Shown here in pieces: positions 9,135-19,087 of a stretch of DNA of 30,742 nucleotides. The DNA comes from Aureobasidium sp. EXF-3400 (taxonomy: Eukaryota; Ascomycota; Dothideomycetes; Dothideales; Saccotheciaceae). The notes beneath the pieces are model-generated. The model was not told where the DNA came from and did no database searches. It worked only from the letters and a program-made list of their open reading frames with translations. The stretch's first letter is position 1; every line of letters begins with the position of its first letter. The position numbers and the translations under genes were made by a program. Where the stretch lies: positions 1-30,742 of the forward strand of contig SWBL01000463.1 in assembly GCA_024195585.1 (NCBI GenBank), in the 5' to 3' direction.

Positions 9135-10751
9135 ATGTCACAACCCGAAAGCACGTCCGACGATCGCGCCGAAAAATCCCACGGAAAGGACGGCTCCTCC
9201 ATCAAGGTTGGAACAGATGATGCATTAGAAGAAAGTTGCGACACGGAGGGTCTGCAGAGAGGTATTGACTCAATACCGGGTGCGGTCTGGCTGGTCATGC
9301 TTCTCGCTATGGCTGAACGATTCTCTTTCTATGGAATGACAGGTCCCTTCATGAATTACATGCAGAATAATCGCAACGATAGGCTGCATAGAGGAGCGTT
9401 GGGCTGGGGACAGTCCAGGGCGTCACAGGTGTCCAACATTTTCTATATCCTCACCCTTCTCACGCCCATTGGTGCTTCTCTGGCCGCCGATAAGCACCTG
9501 GGCCGTTTCAAGGTTTTGTGCATCACCTTTGCAATATACCTTGTTGGATCTATACTTCTGGTCATCTCTTCACTCGGGATATCCGCAGGCTTCGCCGCAC
9601 CACTGTTCATCGTGTCCTTGGTTTTTATCGCAGTAGGCATGTCGGGCGTCAATGGGCTCCTGGCTGCATTTGTCGGGGATCAATACAATACAGAGGACGG
9701 CGTCGTGGCTACGAGGAGAGATGGTAAACGCATAATCGTAGACCGGGGTCGCACAATTGAGTCTATCTACAACATCTACTACTGGTGCGTCAACGTTGGA
9801 GGTCTAGCAGGCTTAGCGACAACCGAGCTGGAACTTCACGTTGGGTTCTGGGTCGCATTTCTACTTCCGACTTGCGCACTCGCCATCTCTGCAGCCATCT
9901 TGTACATTGGTCATAAGCGTCTCCATATTGTACCCGCTCAGCAGAGTGCACTACCCCAAGCTTTGAAAGTCATGTGGCTAGCGGTGCGTGGTGGCTTCTC
10001 GCTCGACAGTGCTAGGCCAATACTCCATGGAGCCCACGGCCACCGCTCAGTTCCTTGGACCGATGAATTGGTGGACGAGATGGGCACAGCTTTGAAAGCT
10101 TGCCGCATGATGATCCTAGGGTGGCCTGTCTTGTGGCTTTGCCGAGGGCAAATTTCGAACAACCTCGTCTCCCAAGCTGCTCAGATGGAGACTTCAGGTG
10201 TTCCGAACGATATGATGTTCAATGCCAATCCGGTCATCATAATCCTCATTCTTCCTCTTGTCGACCGTGTTATACTACCCCACCTGCGACGCTTAGGCTT
10301 CACCCTCACGGCAGCGACACGCTTGGTGATCGGATTCATTTTCGAGGCTTTGTCCATGGCTATGGCAGCGGTAGTGCAGAAATTGATCTACAACTCCGGT
10401 CCCTGCTATGGTCAGCCACTTCGCTGCACCACGTCAGGCGAAGTCATCACGCCCAATAATGTAAGCGTATTCCTGCAGCTGCCTGTATACGCGCTCGAAG
10501 CATTTTCAGAAATTCTCTCCTCTCCAGCTGGTTATGAGCTGGCATTTACCATGGCGCCGGGTAGCATGAAGAGTCTGATACAGGCAGTTTTCAGCGCGAC
10601 AGGAGCACTAGGTGCGACACTTAGCATCATCATCAGTCCCACGTACAAGGATCCCCACATGGTGTGGGTGTATACGTCGCTAGCGACGGCCATGGGTATG
10701 ATGACTCTGGTTTTCTATTGTATATACGGAAAAGGCTCGAAACAGGCATGA
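9135..10751 (+). CDS. POT/PTR-family proton-coupled oligopeptide transporter
   Basis: Plasma-membrane (or vacuolar) proton symporter of the PTR2 type, expected to move di- or tripeptides or peptide-like compounds. The single-exon frame gives 538 aa, slightly shorter than usual fungal PTR2 proteins. A charged N-terminal tail of about 45 residues precedes the first membrane helix. The proton-coupling motif appears as AERFSFYG (60-67) and the second family signature as YYWCVNVGG (215-223). About a dozen hydrophobic segments follow, with the usual long central loop near 260-310. The ATG at 9135 is the first in frame. Its head-to-head position with the ATP-grasp ligase suggests that its cargo is that enzyme's product or precursor; this is inference from context. 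Confidence 0.92.
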   Translation: MSQPESTSDDRAEKSHGKDGSSIKVGTDDALEESCDTEGLQRGIDSIPGAVWLVMLLAMAERFSFYGMTGPFMNYMQNNRNDRLHRGALGWGQSRASQVSNIFYILTLLTPIGASLAADKHLGRFKVLCITFAIYLVGSILLVISSLGISAGFAAPLFIVSLVFIAVGMSGVNGLLAAFVGDQYNTEDGVVATRRDGKRIIVDRGRTIESIYNIYYWCVNVGGLAGLATTELELHVGFWVAFLLPTCALAISAAILYIGHKRLHIVPAQQSALPQALKVMWLAVRGGFSLDSARPILHGAHGHRSVPWTDELVDEMGTALKACRMMILGWPVLWLCRGQISNNLVSQAAQMETSGVPNDMMFNANPVIIILILPLVDRVILPHLRRLGFTLTAATRLVIGFIFEALSMAMAAVVQKLIYNSGPCYGQPLRCTTSGEVITPNNVSVFLQLPVYALEAFSEILSSPAGYELAFTMAPGSMKSLIQAVFSATGALGATLSIIISPTYKDPHMVWVYTSLATAMGMMTLVFYCIYGKGSKQA

Positions 10752-11663
10752 AGCTGATGCATCCACCTCGGCGATTCAGCCTCTCGGTCTTGTGGGTCAA
10801 GAGCAGTGGATCTTTCACCAATATTTGTGTGGTTCATGAGGTTAAACCAAATTGTTGTAGCTGTGTATACTGAGATATGCTGTATGTCAGGTTGTGGTTC
10901 CTGGAAGGGTATAGTCGGGTTGTCTGATAGCGCTAGTACCAATTTTCCATTTCCAGATGGTGAACATATCAGAGAAGGACTGAAACCATCGGATAAGGGA
11001 CGTGATTTACTGCCAGTGCGGACAACGAGTCAGATGCATCACAGAAACGTCCGCACGAATAAGGTAGTATCGCACATATAAGACCTAATACCGTTGTGAT
11101 ACGTTTGATCCGGGAGCAGCTGGGTCGGTCGAGCGAGACTGTGGACCGGCTCTGGGGACGGGAGACTCACTTAACACGACTGACCAACCGACTGTCGATG
11201 ATCTGGCAGTAACACGAGAACTTTGTTACTATCCTGAATGAATTCCGAAAGTCCGACACGGCAAAATTGTATCAAAGCGTGGATTGAGCAGGAGAAGCTT
11301 CGAGTGCATAAGCTGACAGGGTTATGTGGTCCGTCGGAAAACGACATGGCTTGCAAGTTGTGACCCTGAGAGAAGATATTCCAAGTTCTACTAACTCACC
11401 GCAGATCTCGCCACCATTTAGCGTCGAAAAAGGTCCACATAGACGAGCCTGGGGCAGCCTTAGACTTGTAGAACTCGCAGTAGTGTTGGTTACATATCTT
11501 ATCAGCTTACAAGACGAGTTTCATGTCAGTTGCAACGGAAGGCAGCAACAAGTTGATGTTGAATTGCCACATAAGGCCACATCAGAAGCCATTGGCTTTT
11601 GCGCAAGTTTTCCATCCGTAGCTGCAGATCATCTTGTTACGACATAGCCGGCACGTTCGCTCG
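10752..11663. other. Intergenic region, transporter to homocysteine methyltransferase
   Basis: These 912 bp contain the transporter's 3' UTR and the promoter of the next plus-strand gene. Open frames are short, overlap on both strands and show no domain. I see no transposon or RNA gene. Confidence 0.5.
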
Positions 11664-12686
11664 ATGACACGTCAGGTGCTGATCCTTGATGGAGGACTAG
11701 GCACGTCTCTCATGCTTGACCGCGGGATAAGCCTTGATGAAACCACACCACTTTGGTCTTCTCATCTTCTTCTCAGTGATCCGAACACACTTCTCGATGT
11801 TCAACGAGGCTTCGGCGAGATTCCCGTGGATATCCTCCTTACTGCAACCTATCAGGTCTCGATAGCTGGATTCGCGCGGACTTCAACGCAAGAGTTTCCC
11901 AACGGAATCGGCACGGAAAGAATTCCCCACTTCCTAGATCAAGCAGTCAAGATCACGGAAGCTGCGAAACACGATCATGCAAAGGCAGCGCTGAGCATTG
12001 GCCCTTATGGAGCTTGTATGCAGCCAGGTCAGGAATATAGCGGCAACTATGACGTCGAACATGGTTGTATGCAAGCGTTGCAGGCCTGGCACCATGAACG
12101 TTTGCAGTTATACGCTTCCATACCGCGAGCGCACCAGAGACTGGGTTACCTAGCCTTCGAAACGATTCCTCGGCTCGACGAGATCGTAGCAATGAGGAAA
12201 GCTCTATATAACACGCCAGACTTGGCTTCCATTCCATTTTGGATGTGCTGTGTTTTCCCGGATGAGGATCTAAAGCTACCTTGCGGAGGCTCTGTGTACG
12301 CTGCTGTTGAAGCCATGCTTGATCCCAAACACTCCACTGCTGTACCCTGGGGGATCGGTATCAACTGCACCAAAGTCTGGAAAGTCGACGCATTGCTCCG
12401 CCAGTACGAGTCAGCGGTCGACGACCTAGTAAAGAGCCGACGCATCTCAGCGTGGCCAACCCTAGTGCTGTATCCAGATGGAACGGATGGCAGAACATGG
12501 GACGCGGTCACCAAGGCTTGGATACCGCCGAGGAAGGCGCAATCCCCCAAGCTCTGGGAGCAACATGTCGCGGAATTGGTTCGTGCGACAGAGAAGAGAG
12601 GCAATTGGCGACACATCGTTGTGGGAGGTTGTTGCATGGCTCACGCAGATGAAATTCGAAAGCTTCGGCAGATACTAGCCGCTTGA
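11664..12686 (+). CDS. Homocysteine S-methyltransferase (Zn-dependent, cobalamin-independent small type)
   Basis: Transfers a methyl group, in known relatives from S-methylmethionine or S-adenosylmethionine, to homocysteine to make methionine; some relatives act on selenocysteine or other thiols. The single exon gives 340 aa, the normal family length. It begins with ILDGGLGTSL (6-15), has SIGPYGA (111-117) and AFETIPRLDE (164-173), and carries all three zinc-binding cysteines: Cys235 in GIGINCTK and Cys323-Cys324 in VGGCC. The active site therefore looks intact. Start: the first ATG in frame is 11664; the open frame extends a little upstream without an ATG. Inside a metabolite cluster it may recycle homocysteine from methylations, methylate a pathway thiol, or serve as a resistant duplicate of a target enzyme. 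The sequence does not choose between these. Confidence 0.92.
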   Translation: MTRQVLILDGGLGTSLMLDRGISLDETTPLWSSHLLLSDPNTLLDVQRGFGEIPVDILLTATYQVSIAGFARTSTQEFPNGIGTERIPHFLDQAVKITEAAKHDHAKAALSIGPYGACMQPGQEYSGNYDVEHGCMQALQAWHHERLQLYASIPRAHQRLGYLAFETIPRLDEIVAMRKALYNTPDLASIPFWMCCVFPDEDLKLPCGGSVYAAVEAMLDPKHSTAVPWGIGINCTKVWKVDALLRQYESAVDDLVKSRRISAWPTLVLYPDGTDGRTWDAVTKAWIPPRKAQSPKLWEQHVAELVRATEKRGNWRHIVVGGCCMAHADEIRKLRQILAA

Positions 12687-13294
12687 ACTCGGCTTTAATT
12701 TATCTTGACAGCTCTCGTCGGAACCTTGAAGTAGTGTTTTGTCAAGCAAGGAGAGAATAGGAGAAGAGCGGAAGGGGAGATAGGACCACACAAAAATTTC
12801 ATGACTTCGTGCTCGCAACGTTTTGCCTAATGTGCAAGTGAAGATATGGTTCCCTTTCCCTGTTCCTTTCCCTGTTCCGATGACCACGGAATTACTCTTG
12901 CTGTACATGCAAGGATCGCGCATCGAATGTAAGAACCGTCGCCACTGGATGACAGCCCAAGATTGTGGCTGATCCACCAACACGTCGACCGCAGCGCCAT
13001 TGACCATATCACACATTCAACGACATGTTGCGTCAGCTTACAGCGGAATTTATCCGACTGAGATTGCTCCAGGGTAGTCTCTGTAAGCTTATGTGGCTAG
13101 ATTCGATGGGTCGCTTTCTCAGTTGAGCTTCCTGGTCACCGGATCACTGTGGAGGATCGAAGCTTGATGGAGCAAGACTCCAGGAGAATATGCCATAGAA
13201 ATATATACGTCTTAAGATGAACATCTGCGATATCAATACCAATATACAAGTTATTCGTCTTCTTTCGTTGTTTTCTCCAGGCTCGGCCACTACA
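12687..13294. promoter_or_regulatory. Intergenic region and promoter of the phage-family gene
   Basis: These 608 bp hold no gene. A TATATA box at 13202-13207 lies 88 bp before the ATG at 13295 and only 10 bp before an earlier in-frame ATG at 13217. Transcription starting downstream of a TATA box would exclude the earlier ATG, which supports 13295 as the start. Confidence 0.5.
12856..12879. repeat. Two tandem copies of TTTCCCTGTTCC
   Basis: TTTCCCTGTTCC occurs at 12856-12867 and again, without a gap, at 12868-12879. It lies in the 3' region of the homocysteine methyltransferase gene. It may be a simple slippage duplication; no function is evident. Confidence 0.85.
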
Positions 13295-14209
13295 ATGAAT
13301 CAGCTTGCGGTCCGTGATAGATCGAACTACCATGACGGTAGCAAGCATGATCTGAGTGATACCCCACTGCGTTCCGTGGAGAGGTTCATGTTTACTGCAC
13401 CACTGGCAGGTCTTCCAACCCAGGTCATGGTTGAGGGCAAGCCGATGACTTGCGGCCCAAACCTGATGGCACGAGAAGCAGCGATAGTGTACTGTCTTGC
13501 GAGCGGGCTATCCCCTCGCTCGTTTCCACGCGACTATCTCAGGATAGACAGAAAAAGAGCCATAATCGTGGCGAGCTTGTACGATCATCTGGAATCCATG
13601 CCACAAGATCTCGAAACGCAAGCTTCATACGAGGCTTTGGTGTCTGAAACATTGGCACAGTGGCAGATCATCAAGGCCACGGGGCTCCGGGTTGAGTACA
13701 ATCCTACCAGCGACGGACATCCAGATCCATACGCCAATCCTCGCCTACTCATATCAGACGTTTTGGAGAACAATCACTTATTCGTTACCGAGACGCGGCT
13801 GGCGTTTGGTAGCACACCACATGGGTCCGAGAACGCCGTTCTAGAAAACCCACTGTTGCGTGAGGTCATAGGCGAGCAAATCTCCGGCAGAGTGCCACTG
13901 GTCAACGACATACTGCGCGTCGTGCACGACTACTTCGGCCACGTGCGTGAAGGTCTGGGCTTCCGCGTTCACGGTGAATACAATGCTTGGAGAGGTCACC
14001 TTGCCATGTACTCTTCATTGGCAGCACGAGCTCTGACGACAGAGATGTTAGGACAGAACTGCTGGGTAAACTTTGGGCCGCTTGGTGAACTGAATCGGAA
14101 GGCTGATGTGAGCGAGACACATTACGCTGAGCAGAAGGTCGGCCTCTTACCTGTATGGGTCGCCGAGTGGATAGTCTGTGGGACGAAGGGCGGAGACTTT
14201 GATACATGA
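13295..14209 (+). CDS. Uncharacterised protein of a family typical of phages and bacteria
   Basis: Function unknown. The 304-aa protein (ATG at 13295; an ATG at 13217 would add 26 residues) has a dense conserved C-terminal core: VNDILRVVHDYFGHVREG (203-220), GEYNAWRGHLAMYS (227-240), TTEMLGQNCWVNFGP (248-262) and YAEQKVGLLP (277-286). From memory this matches a family seen in phage and bacterial proteins, with a core like HDYFGHxxEGxGF, GExxAWxxHxxMYS and GQNSWVN(F/Y)GP, preceded by a PYxNPR/DVxxNxHL segment that is also present here (145-162). Conserved His211, Asp212, His216, Glu228, His235 and Glu250 lie on predicted helices and could bind a metal, as in ferritin-like or heme-oxygenase-like diiron folds; that is inference. 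It is single-exon, lies between the methyltransferase and the P450s, and may be horizontally acquired. Confidence 0.75.
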   Translation: MNQLAVRDRSNYHDGSKHDLSDTPLRSVERFMFTAPLAGLPTQVMVEGKPMTCGPNLMAREAAIVYCLASGLSPRSFPRDYLRIDRKRAIIVASLYDHLESMPQDLETQASYEALVSETLAQWQIIKATGLRVEYNPTSDGHPDPYANPRLLISDVLENNHLFVTETRLAFGSTPHGSENAVLENPLLREVIGEQISGRVPLVNDILRVVHDYFGHVREGLGFRVHGEYNAWRGHLAMYSSLAARALTTEMLGQNCWVNFGPLGELNRKADVSETHYAEQKVGLLPVWVAEWIVCGTKGGDFDT

Positions 14210-14786
14210 CAACAGAAGCAAGCTTTGTCAGCTCGTTGCGATGTGCCAAGATTGGCCTTCAGCGTTACGTGTTGGCTAATCCGATCAGATATGGGTATTC
14301 ATACGCACCAATACGGTGGGAGATCATACCATCGCGCTTCTGAGCCTTGAAAATATCGATACAACTTAAGTCGAGCTCTTCATGCGTCGCCTAAAGTATG
14401 CTCCAGCAAATCGGATCGAAGCTGAATGGTCATGTGCATCATTTCATGAATCCTGTATGTGCCACTTTGAATATTGTCCTACCGACGAGAGTTGAGCGGT
14501 CCACTTTAACAATGTGTATAGAAGTTGACGAGGAGGGATTGTCACCATGACTGCTTGTAAATATGTTATGCAAGATTATAGACTATAAGAAGGCTCCAAA
14601 GAGAGGATCGACATCTCCAGATCTAAGGACAAGATCCTGAGCTTATGATCGTAGGATCTCTACGATCACTAAGTAGCCTTTGCGTCAAATAGAACGTGGA
14701 GTGAACATAGACAGCAGAAGCATACTCGTCTAAGCATGATGTGGTAGTCCGAAAGCAACTTCTGAGCAAGTCGCAACTTGACTCGT
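14210..14786. other. Convergent intergenic region
   Basis: The 3' ends of the phage-family gene (+) and the first P450 (-) face each other here. Apart from the hairpin at 14646-14668 I see no gene or repeat. Confidence 0.5.
14646..14668. repeat. 9-bp perfect hairpin between convergent genes
   Basis: TGATCGTAG and CTACGATCA flank a 5-nt loop, GATCT. Its place between two converging 3' ends would put it in or near the 3' UTR of one or both transcripts. There is no following T-run, and fungal Pol II termination does not use such hairpins, so a role is uncertain. Confidence 0.7.
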
Positions 14787-16468
14787 CTAGCCAGTTACAA
14801 GGTCAAATTTCTCCTTTGTCCCCTCCATCTTGAATGACCAGTTGAGTCCCTTGAACTCCTTTCTTGTATACAACTTGACGGGATAAGCTTGCTTTGGTGG
14901 GGTCACTGTTGCTGCAATTGCCCATGCGTTTAGTTTCGGGGTCCACCACCGACCCTCACTTGGTGTGATCTCAGCGCGCATGACTAACATGGCAACAAGT
15001 GAGAGGACTTCAGCCGACGCAAAATGACGACCAGGACAGAGATTCGGTGAGGTTCCAAACGACATGAAAGAGTTTACGCGAGGTTTAGCGTTCGGCACGT
15101 TCCTCGTGTTTGTTCGATGTTCCGCGTTCAGGAAGCGGGATGGATCGAATCTCTTCGCCTGACAGCCCCATGATGACACTTCGTTGTTAATGGCTGGACC
15201 TGAAATTTGCACAATTGACCCAGCTTTGAGGAGATAAGTGTCGTTCAACATTATATCCTCGTAGACCATCCTAGTTGGCGCCCCATTGGAGTGTACTCGA
15301 AGCATTTCCTGGAATGTGGATACTAGAAGTGGGCAGCCGCTTTTGATACGGCCAAGATCAATTGAGTGCACATTTGTGTTTGGATTGATAAGAAGAGCAT
15401 TCTGCTCAACCTCTATCCGGATGGCTTGGAGTAGCTCGGGTCGAGAGTAGATCTCGAAAATCGTCCAGAATGCCGCAGGCACTGTATTTGACAGGATACC
15501 AATATTTATAGCTGTCTCGAGTCGCGCGATGTTGACATCGGTAGCACCGTGTGCTTTTTGCGTTTCCCGGCGAGCGAGAGCTAGGCTGGAGCAGTCAGAC
15601 TCGGCGTAACCGTCTGCGCGGCTGAAATCAAGCATAGCCTGGACGACGTTTTCGCGTGCGCGAAGAGCTTTGCGTGCGGTGAGGCTGGGGAGCAGATCAG
15701 CGAGTAGTATGCTCAAGTGAGATTCGAAGTACCTGTGTCCAAAGTCAGCAGCGATTGACGAGCAGAGGTGAGCAATTTCACCAGAAGTCTTCCACGACTT
15801 TGTTCGATTTAAAAGGATTTTTGGAACCCCAGATGGCGTTTGTGCTAGCAGTTGTGATGATATGACGACACCACATATGCAGGTCGACTGTACTTTCTGA
15901 AATGGCAAGTAGCTCCTCGACCAGAGGCAGCATATGCTGCAGCATCGTTTCGTTTAGATCCCTCAGTCCGTCGCCCAAGAGAGAGGGTATCATTGCTTGC
16001 AGGACCTTGTTGCTCAGATCTCCCCCTCCAGATCGAGTATCACCAATCAAATGCAGGCCGGGACCGTCCATACCTGCCATTCGTTTGGCCGCAGCAGTCA
16101 TAAAGGGATCAAACGAAATGATTTTGTGATTTTTCTGGACAGCAGAGACCAGTTTTGCAGATGTGATGACATAAAGTCTGTTGACCAATAGATCCAGCGT
16201 GAAGATGGGACCTGTACTATCATTTTCCTTGTAAGTAATAGCATAGCTATGACAAGCCATTTTCTTACCATAAATTCTCGTAGTAGGGCACGCCGTAGCG
16301 TAGTATACCGAAAGCATGCCCAATGAACGGTATCCTTGGCTTGACGTAAGGTGGCTCACGACTGTCCGGTTTCCTTCTGGAAGCCAGGATGCCGAAAAGA
16401 ATAACTGTGCCGAAGAGGATGCATACAATCAGAACCATTGGAGAATGCTCGACCGCAGTGATTGACAT
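14787..16468 (-). CDS. Cytochrome P450, CYP7/CYP8-like (copy 1 of tandem pair)
   Basis: ER-anchored heme-thiolate enzyme, probably a hydroxylase, or a rearranging P450 acting on a lipid-like substrate. Exons 16468-16269, 16216-15782 and 15732-14787 give 526 aa. A membrane anchor (about 11-29) is followed by a proline hinge (39-48). The K-helix ExxR is EMLR (354-357) and the heme loop is FGTSPNLCPGRHFA (437-450, Cys444). The I-helix reads NTVPAAFW (294-301), as in CYP7A/CYP8A, and lacks the common acid-Thr pair. The heme loop has Ser where FxxG normally has Gly. Start 16468 is chosen because a TATATA box at 16505-16510 lies just upstream and the first exon then matches the sister gene exactly (200 nt). 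The last exon is also equal in length (946 nt), which points to a recent tandem duplication. Substrate unknown. Confidence 0.88.
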
Positions 16469-17395
16469 GATGGACAGGCCGAGATTATCAACAGATCGAT
16501 AGAGTATATACATGTGCGCTGTTCACAGGTTCAATGGCACCATTTTGGGCAGGGTCTGCGGATGGATAGCTCTCCATTGCGTCCTGCCCAGCCCTCTCTG
16601 GAGCGTGTACGAGGTCCACCAAATGCCTCCCAGCGTGTTCGTCACGGCGGCCCGTGCTTCTGTCAGCTGAGGTTGCGGCGTGGTTATATAGTGTGTGCCA
16701 TCAGTCCGCTATGACCACTTGGGATTTAACGGCGCTTGACCGAAATCCTCCCGAGCATGATGGCGGATGCTACGCCCCCCGATGATAGATTGCCTCTACT
16801 CTTCCGCTTCGGCTATTTGCTATCATCACAGGCCTTTCCCCAGCCAGCGCAACTTGTGGTACTCGAGAGAGCCAGAATATGTCCACCTTCTGATCAGTGG
16901 TGAACCTTGGCAGGGACCTTGTGTCAAAGCTGTTCTCACGAGATCGTGCTTTTTTTTGTCATGCCTGGAGCTTCTCAAGTCCGAGATCTGCGATCCGTCA
17001 CTTCGGCCATTCAATACTCAAGCATCCTTGGTCTTCGACTGTCATGTTGCAGTATTCCCATATCGTGATTTGTACATGGCGGAGAAATTTCCAGGCCGAC
17101 AATGAGTTGACAGGGAAGTGTCGGGTTGTCTCTCAAATCTCCGGCCCAGCTGACATCGCTACCAAAACCCGCCTGGTATCCAGGCGTCCAACAGTAAATC
17201 TTGCAATTTTGACATAAGAACAACAACCAGTAGTACGGAAGTGACACTTGATGATACAATGAGTTTCTGAGCTATTCAACACACCCATGAGCGCCCTCGC
17301 GTTGTTGATCTCTCTTACGATCTCTACCTTCCGTCGCTTTCCTTCCTTTCACCAGCCCGATCCATGAAGCCGTTCACAAGAATAGCACGATGGGA
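16469..17395. promoter_or_regulatory. Intergenic region between the tandem P450 genes
   Basis: These 927 bp hold the promoter of P450 copy 1 (TATATA at 16505-16510, minus-strand gene, 37 nt before its ATG) and the 3' end of copy 2. No gene or transposon is recognisable; several open frames exist on both strands but share no features with known proteins. Confidence 0.5.
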
Positions 17396-19087
17396 TCAAC
17401 CTGTGATGAGACTGAATCTGCTATCTCCTTCTTGAACAGAGTACGACCACTTCACATCCTCAGTTCCAGCTCTAGGATGGATGGTGACAGGAAACTCTTC
17501 GATTGGTGGGGTCATAGAGGCTGCAATAGCCCAAGCATTCAACCGAGGGGTCCACCACTGGCCTTTGGTTGGTTTGATGTCAACACGCATGACCAACATT
17601 GCAACAAGTGAAAGGACTTCAGCTGCTGCGAAGTGACGACCCGGGCACAGGTTGGGTGAAGCTCCAAAGGACATGTAGGATGTCGCTCGAGGTTTCCCGC
17701 TTGCTCTGTCTCTGTGATCGGTCCCAGAAACGCCTTTATCGAAATGGCTTGGGTTGAACTTCTTCCCTTCCGGACCCCAGGTCGAAAGCTCATTATTGAT
17801 GGCGGGAGCAGGCATCTGTAGGACGGAGCCTGCTTTGAGAAGGTAGGAGTTGTCCAATACGACATCCTCGTAGATCATGCGCGTTGGTGCACCGTTGGAA
17901 TGTGTACGCAGGACTTCTTGGAAAGCAGACACGAGAAGTGGACATCTGGCTCTTAGGCAGCCTAGGTCGATAGTATGAAGATTCGTGCTGGGGTCGACTC
18001 GAAGAGCGTTCTGTTCGATCTCGGATCTAATGGCTTGGAGAAGTTCCGGACGAGAACAGATTTCGAAGATGGTCCAGAACGTCGAGGGTACCGTGTTGGA
18101 CAAGACACCAACATTCAACGCGGTCTCGAGCCTGGCTATATCTAGATCGGTAGCTCCATTTTCTTTTTGCGTCTTCCAACGAGAGATGGCCAGATCGGAG
18201 CAATGCTCGTCTTCGTAACCCCCTTTGCGAGAAAATTCCAGCATAGCTTGAACCACGTTTTCGCGTGCCAGATATGTCTTGCGAGCGGTAAGGGCTGGGA
18301 GCACCTTCGCCAACAGGACGCTCAAGTGTGACTCAAAGTACCTATACGACAATCAGTGCTGGATCGTAGGCGGGAGCGACAATACCTACCAGAAGTTTTG
18401 CACGGTCTTCTCTGACCGGAAAGGGTTTTGTGATCCCCAGATGGCTTCGGTGCTAGCAGTTGTGATAACATGCCGGCACCATCCGTGAAGATCGAGGGAG
18501 ATATTTGTGGTATTAACAAGCCCATCGATAAGAGGTTCCATCTTCGACAGCATTGTGCTGTTCATATAGTCAAGCCCCTTGCCCAGAAGTGAGTGCGTCA
18601 TGGCATGCAGGACCTTGTTGTTCAGATCATGACCGCCTGAGCGACATTCCTGCAAGAGTTTGAGACCAGGACCCCGTATACCAGCCATACGGTTGGCTGC
18701 CGCCGTCAGGAACGGGTCGAACGAGATGCATTTGTGGTTCTTTTGGACCGCGGCAACCAAGCGAGCAGACTTGACGATATACACCCTGTTGACCAGAACA
18801 TCGATTGAGAATATGGGATCTGGGACTTGGTGACTGTAACATTTTCTCAGCATGCTTACACAAAATGAGAGGAAGAGGTTCACCCACGCTATTTTCTCAT
18901 AGTATGGTACTCCAAACCGAAGAAGACCGAGTACGTGACCAAAAAGTGGGATGGTAGCTCTAACGCGAGGAGGTTCGCGATGGGCTGTCTTTCTCGAGCT
19001 GTTGAGAAAATAGAGAAGCACAACGATGGGACAGACAATGACGTATGCAGTCCAAGAAGATGCGTACATGTCTGGAAACGTGTGCAT
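17396..19087 (-). CDS. Cytochrome P450, CYP7/CYP8-like (copy 2 of tandem pair)
   Basis: Paralogue of the P450 at 14787-16468, with the same predicted ER location and type of chemistry. Exons 19087-18888, 18833-18390 and 18341-17396 give 529 aa. Both introns (54 and 48 nt) sit at the same places and phases as in copy 1. A hydrophobic anchor lies near residues 12-28 and the hinge PPRVRATIPLFGH near 39-51. The I-helix is NTVPSTFW (297-304), again without the acid-Thr pair. ExxR is EVLR (357-360). The heme loop is FGASPNLCPGRHFA with Cys447 and the same Gly-to-Ser change. By eye, well over half of the C-terminal 314 residues are identical to copy 1. A second ATG at 19069 is also possible as the start. 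It diverges from the third P450. Confidence 0.88.

Noticed and set aside
13217..13294. Upstream ATG that would add 26 residues to the phage-family protein
   Set aside because: The TATATA box at 13202-13207 would put the transcription start at or after this ATG, and the added residues do not resemble the conserved part of the family.
16265..16513. ATG at 16513 as the start of P450 copy 1
   Set aside because: It lies upstream of, and partly over, the TATATA box at 16505-16510; starting at 16468 also gives the same first-exon length as the sister gene.
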